A DNA stretch of 64,000 nt, from the NCBI RefSeq assembly GCF_011759375.1, contig NZ_JAARML010000005.1, forward strand, positions 186,001-250,000. Direction: 5' to 3'. Both the position numbers and the translations under genes were made by a program. Source of the stretch: Paraflavitalea devenefica. Lineage in GTDB: Bacteria > Bacteroidota > Bacteroidia > Chitinophagales > Chitinophagaceae. Below, piece after piece: positions 60,934-64,000 of this stretch (position 1 is the stretch's first letter; every line of letters begins with the position of its first letter). Under the pieces are notes generated by a model that worked only from the letters and a program-made list of their open reading frames with translations, had not been told where the DNA came from and made no database searches.

Positions 60934-61947
60934 TTGCGTTCCCTCTTTCTAAAAGGTAATTTATTCCACTGGCTCTTCTGGGGTATTTATATCATCTATG
61001 GGATCATGGACTCCCGGCCTTGGATCATGAAAAAAGGTTTTGTGTGGTCCCTGCAGCCCTTGCTGCTCTTTTTTGCCATGATAGCGCTGTTGTTGTATGG
61101 AAATATCCGCTTCCTGATACCGGTATTCCTGGAAAAGAAAAAGATCGTATGGTATATTATCGGTCTTATTGCCATTATTGTGCTGTATACTTACCTGCGC
61201 AGCTTTAACCAGCAATATTGGGATGCCCAGGTATGGCCGGATGAGCCAATGGCGCTTAATGGTTATTTACACTGGAACGTTTTTAATGCCTTGTGGTTCC
61301 TCGTCATGTCGTCCCTGCTGTATTATGCCCAAAAATCGAATGAACAGCGGCAGCAGGTAAAAAATATACAGATATCACAACTGCAAACAGAGCTTAAATA
61401 CCTGCGGGCGCAGGTAAACCCGCACTTCCTATTCAATGGCCTCAATACGATCTATGGTTCCATTGACCGGCAGAACCAGCAGGCAAGGGATATCCTGTTG
61501 CAGTTTGCCGACCTGCTGCGTTACAATCTCTATGAGGCTGATGTAGACTGGGTGGAACTGGAGAAGGAAACTCTTTATCTGCAAAACTATGTGGCGCTGC
61601 AAAGGGCCCGGAGCGATAGCAATGTGCAGATAACGCTGGACATCAATGTAATGGATGGGTCAGTAAAAATAGCGCCTTTGATCTTCCTTGCTTTTGTGGA
61701 GAATGCTTTTAAATACAGTACCCGGGATGATAACCGGAGCAATGTTATTAAGATATCTTTGCAACAAGCGCCCGGCCGCATTGAATTCACCTGCTCTAAT
61801 ACGTATGAGCAACTGGAGCAGGAGGCAGGCGGCATTGGATTGAGCAATGTGATGCGCAGGCTGGAATTGCTGTACAAGGACCATTATACGCTCAATATTA
61901 TGAAGGACCAGGCTGTATATACCGTTCACTTAACGCTGCTGGTATGA
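60934..61947 (+). CDS. LytS-type sensor histidine kinase (His_kinase family)
   Basis: About 337 residues if the TTG at 60934 is the start (LRSLFLKGNLFHWLFWGIYIIYG). No upstream ATG is in frame, and the first ATG (61006) would remove the first membrane helix. Four hydrophobic segments lie within residues 10-145. The His_kinase core has QLQTELKYLRAQVNPHFLFNGLNTI with phospho-acceptor His164. An HATPase part follows with APLIFLAFVENAFKY and GGIGLSNVMRRLELLY. There is no large sensor domain, so the membrane helices themselves may sense. It overlaps the response-regulator gene by 4 bases. Confidence 0.92.
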   Translation: MRSLFLKGNLFHWLFWGIYIIYGIMDSRPWIMKKGFVWSLQPLLLFFAMIALLLYGNIRFLIPVFLEKKKIVWYIIGLIAIIVLYTYLRSFNQQYWDAQVWPDEPMALNGYLHWNVFNALWFLVMSSLLYYAQKSNEQRQQVKNIQISQLQTELKYLRAQVNPHFLFNGLNTIYGSIDRQNQQARDILLQFADLLRYNLYEADVDWVELEKETLYLQNYVALQRARSDSNVQITLDINVMDGSVKIAPLIFLAFVENAFKYSTRDDNRSNVIKISLQQAPGRIEFTCSNTYEQLEQEAGGIGLSNVMRRLELLYKDHYTLNIMKDQAVYTVHLTLLV

Positions 61948-62657
61948 AGAAACTACGCTGTATCATTGTGGACGATGAACCCATCGCCCGGAAAATATTG
62001 CAGGAGTTCGTGGAGCAGGTGCCTTTCCTGGAACCTGCCGGCCAGTTTGAGAATGCTTTGAAAGCAGAAGCCTTCGTGCAGTACAACAAGGTGGATATTA
62101 TGCTGCTCGATATTGAGATGCCCAAACGCTCGGGGCTTGATTATCTCAAAGGCCCCTCCATAAAACCCCTGGTTATTCTCACCACGGCCTTTCCGCAATA
62201 TGCACTGGAAGGGTATGAGCTGGATATTATTGATTACCTGTTGAAACCGGTTGCCTTCAGCCGGTTTTTAAAGGCGGTACAGAAAGCCAAAGAGTATACC
62301 GATCTCCGCGACGCTACCGCACCGCCCACACTTCCCTCCTGGATCTTTGTGCGAAGCGACAAACGGATTGAGAAGATTGAACTGAAAGACATCCTGTATA
62401 TTGAAAGCCTGGGCAATTATGTAAATATCTATACAGATCAGAAGAAGATACTGGCTTATCTTACCCTGAAAGGGCTGGAAGGACAGTTGCCGGCCCTTGA
62501 GTTTATGAAAGTCCACCAGTCATTCCTCGTCAACTGTGCCCGTATTGATGCCATTGAAGGCAATACCATCCGGATGAAAGACAAAACCCTTCCCGTGAGC
62601 CGTAATTACCGCGACGCCCTGATGCAAATGGTAGAGCAAAGATTACTCAAACGATAG
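61944..62657 (+). CDS. LytTR-family response regulator
   Basis: 237 residues. The receiver domain (1-118) has the acidic pair in CIIVDDEP (Asp10/Asp11), phospho-acceptor Asp56 in IMLLDIEMPKRSG, and DYLLKPVAFSRFLKAV at its end. The LytTR DNA-binding domain (about 135-235) includes WIFVRSDKRIEKIELKDILYIESLGNYVNIYT and MKVHQSFLVNCARIDAI. It is phosphorylated by the kinase encoded just upstream (4-base overlap, ATGA). The target genes are unknown; the next gene, a secreted NlpE-like protein 59 bases downstream, is a candidate. Confidence 0.95.
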   Translation: MKKLRCIIVDDEPIARKILQEFVEQVPFLEPAGQFENALKAEAFVQYNKVDIMLLDIEMPKRSGLDYLKGPSIKPLVILTTAFPQYALEGYELDIIDYLLKPVAFSRFLKAVQKAKEYTDLRDATAPPTLPSWIFVRSDKRIEKIELKDILYIESLGNYVNIYTDQKKILAYLTLKGLEGQLPALEFMKVHQSFLVNCARIDAIEGNTIRMKDKTLPVSRNYRDALMQMVEQRLLKR

Positions 62658-62716
62658 CAGCTTTTGGTCAAGGATTTACGGCCACAGGCGTAAAACTTTT
62701 CCCCGTATCCCGGCAG

Positions 62717-63694
62717 ATGAATAGGTTTACCTTAAATCATACTTGTATGAGGTACTTAAGTATTGTTGGCTGCATGGGCGTATTGGTGGTGGTGCTTCTG
62801 GCCGCCCACGTATTGCCAGGTAACAGAACGGTTGCCGGCACTGCAGTCTCCGGTGTATTTGAAGGCACCAGCCCGGGAGTGACACACGCAAGAGCCTTTC
62901 TTAAAATTCCCCTGACTGACAAATGTGATTTCATCAAATGGAAACTCACTCTTTTACAGGATGATAAAACAAAGAGCCCTGCCACCTTCAGACTGGAGCA
63001 GGAATACGGTTTTTATGTTGACAACCGTACCGATAAAACACTCGGACAAGCGGTAATAGAAGGCAGGTGGGAAATCACAAAAGGAATACCCTCAAAACCG
63101 GATGCTGTCGTGTACCGGCTTTATTCGGGGCCGCATTCCATTTATTTTGTACAGCTCGATCATAACCTGCTTCATTTCCTGGACGCTGATAAAAATCCGG
63201 CAGTTGGCAATGGCGGCCAGAGCTTTACGCTAAGCAGGACCGGCAAGATCATACCGCCTATGTCTATTTATCAAACCTTACAGACGTCTGCCTCACTGAC
63301 CAGCGGTATAAAAGATTCTGTACTGGTTTATGAAGGCCGAACACCTTGTACGGCTATTGCCAGGGAACTCAACCTGCCTGCCAATCCGGAATGTTTTAAG
63401 CTGAAATGGCTTCTTACCTTGTACCAGGACCCTCAAACAGGAAAGCCTGTACGGTACACGTTGAAGCGTATTTTTCATCAGCAAAATATTATTGAAGGTA
63501 CCTGGACAGTCATAAAGGGAACAGCCGCCGACCCCCAGACCCTTGTTTACCTGCTTGATCCCGGTAAACCCGGCTATACGCTTTACTTACAGAAAGGAGA
63601 TGACAATGTGCTTTTCTTCCTGGATGCAAAGAGGGACCTGCTGGTGGGGAATGAGCTTTTTAGTTATACCTTGAACAGGAGGAAGCTTAAGTAG
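62717..63694 (+). CDS. Exported protein with duplicated NlpE-like domain
   Basis: 325 residues. A hydrophobic segment (about 11-33, YLSIVGCMGVLVVVLLAAHVL) acts as signal; Met11 is an alternative start. Two copies of one domain follow. The first is at about 45-175 (VFEGTSPGVTHARAFLKIP...KWKLTLLQDDKTKSPATFRLEQEY...IEGRWEITKG...VYRLYSG, LLHFLDADKNPAVGNGGQSFTLSR). The second is at about 200-325 (VYEGRTPCTAIARELNLP...KWLLTLYQDPQTGKPVRYTLKR...IEGTWTVIKG...VYLLDPG, VLFFLDAKRDLLVGNELFSYTLNR). The pattern resembles NlpE N-terminal domains, which sense envelope or copper stress, but the CxxC of NlpE is not evident. It follows the LytS/LytTR pair. Confidence 0.72.
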   Translation: MNRFTLNHTCMRYLSIVGCMGVLVVVLLAAHVLPGNRTVAGTAVSGVFEGTSPGVTHARAFLKIPLTDKCDFIKWKLTLLQDDKTKSPATFRLEQEYGFYVDNRTDKTLGQAVIEGRWEITKGIPSKPDAVVYRLYSGPHSIYFVQLDHNLLHFLDADKNPAVGNGGQSFTLSRTGKIIPPMSIYQTLQTSASLTSGIKDSVLVYEGRTPCTAIARELNLPANPECFKLKWLLTLYQDPQTGKPVRYTLKRIFHQQNIIEGTWTVIKGTAADPQTLVYLLDPGKPGYTLYLQKGDDNVLFFLDAKRDLLVGNELFSYTLNRRKLK

Positions 63695-63725
63695 TGGCAA
63701 CGTTGCTGAAAGCTACAAAATAAAA

Positions 63726-63748
63726 GTGCGAGGCTGCAAGCCTCGCAC
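63726..63748. terminator. Perfect 10-bp hairpin between convergent genes
   Basis: GTGCGAGGCT and AGCCTCGCAC around GCA. A further half-site CCTCGCACAGT recurs near 63777. It lies between the NlpE-like gene (plus) and the DUF1501 gene (minus). No T-run; possible bidirectional transcription barrier or repeat. Confidence 0.5.
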
Positions 63749-63809
63749 AGTACTACAAACTTTGCACAGCGTTGCGGCCTCGCACAGTCAGAGCAAATAT
63801 TTTCTATTA

Positions 63810-64000
63810 TTAAGCCATCACACCAATCTTATCTCCCTTCCAGTCGGGGAAGAGTGCTTTATCGTTGTTGATGCGCAGGTGTTTATCGGCCACTTCACTG
63901 AATACGGCCCGGAAGTCGGTAGTAACAGCGAGGTCGCGGCCATCTTCCAGGTTCTCTACTGACAATGGATTCACCAGGCCATGTACTTTACCGCCACCCA
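63810..64000 (-). CDS. DUF1501-family protein, C-terminal part
   Basis: The last 62 codons of a minus-strand gene that continues beyond the window. The text GGKVHGLVNPLSVENLEDGRDLAVTTDFRAVFSEVADKHL is the conserved end of DUF1501 proteins, where GG-V-G and D-----TDFRAV motifs precede LFP-W. It ends LFPDWKGDKIGVMA. DUF1501 proteins are exported and related to sulfatase/alkaline-phosphatase folds, and are often paired with DUF1800 proteins. Function unknown. Confidence 0.85.
   Translation of the reverse strand, partial: GGGKVHGLVNPLSVENLEDGRDLAVTTDFRAVFSEVADKHLRINNDKALFPDWKGDKIGVMA

Noticed and set aside
63726..63962. Plus-strand open frame of 78 codons
   Set aside because: It is the reverse of the DUF1501 gene end plus a hairpin.
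1..64000. tRNA, rRNA, prophage or intact insertion sequence
   Set aside because: No cloverleaf, rRNA-like stretch, integrase or transposase was recognised on reading.

Overview
The window comes from a member of the Bacteroidota, most probably Chitinophagaceae. That placement is an inference from gene content. The window holds three SusC/SusD outer-membrane uptake modules, one with an ECF sigma/FecR switch, plus DUF6089, DUF3857 and LytTR proteins typical of the phylum. One stretch upstream of cas13b resembles the Bacteroidota promoter. No rRNA, tRNA, prophage or intact transposase gene was recognised.

Region 1 (1-16.1 kb). The end of a SusC gene and its SusD are followed by a zinc-metalloprotease lipoprotein and a TlpA-type thioredoxin. 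A convergent minus-strand set follows: GAF-like protein, ECF sigma factor, FecR anti-sigma factor, SusC with an STN signalling domain, and SusD. This is a complete cell-surface signalling and uptake unit.

Region 2 (16.3-30 kb). A secreted intradiol-dioxygenase-like lipoprotein, a small unknown protein, a divergent pirin-like protein and dusB precede a compact beta-glucan utilisation locus. That locus runs SusC, SusD, PKD lipoprotein, GH16 glucanase on the minus strand. A membrane-spanning propeller/Y_Y_Y/LuxR-type regulator is read divergently, and three ACTACATCA boxes lie between the two.

Region 3 (30-43 kb). Mostly housekeeping or core genes: a DUF6089 outer-membrane protein, a UbiD-family decarboxylase, three tandem DUF3857/transglutaminase-like proteins (two lacking catalytic residues), TraB/GumN, ndk, a DHH phosphoesterase (NrnA type) and an FKBP-type isomerase lipoprotein.

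Region 4 (43.1-49.4 kb) is the main find: a compact type VI-B CRISPR-Cas locus. It has a 1181-residue Cas13b with both HEPN R-X4-H motifs (R113/H118 and R1083/H1088). An 8-bp-overlapping 202-residue protein with four membrane segments (Csx27-like) follows, then an A/T-rich leader and an array of seven 36-bp repeats with six 30-bp spacers. No cas1/cas2 is present. The island is visibly richer in A/T than its neighbours and is flanked by a gene remnant and non-coding debris.

Region 5 (49.4-60.8 kb) is an unusual ten-gene minus-strand cluster of ankyrin-repeat proteins interleaved with GNAT acetyltransferases, VOC/glyoxalase-fold proteins, a SUMF1-type protein and a DUF1624 membrane protein. A divergent gene fuses GNAT and ankyrin domains. 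Its function is unknown.

Region 6 (60.9-64 kb) holds a LytS/LytTR two-component pair, a secreted protein with a duplicated NlpE-like domain and the end of a DUF1501 gene. Across the window a palindrome of the type GGTTCGTGGGGACACGAACC recurs seven times. Two copies lie in frame inside genes, both read as GSWGHEP, and a third supplies a stop codon.
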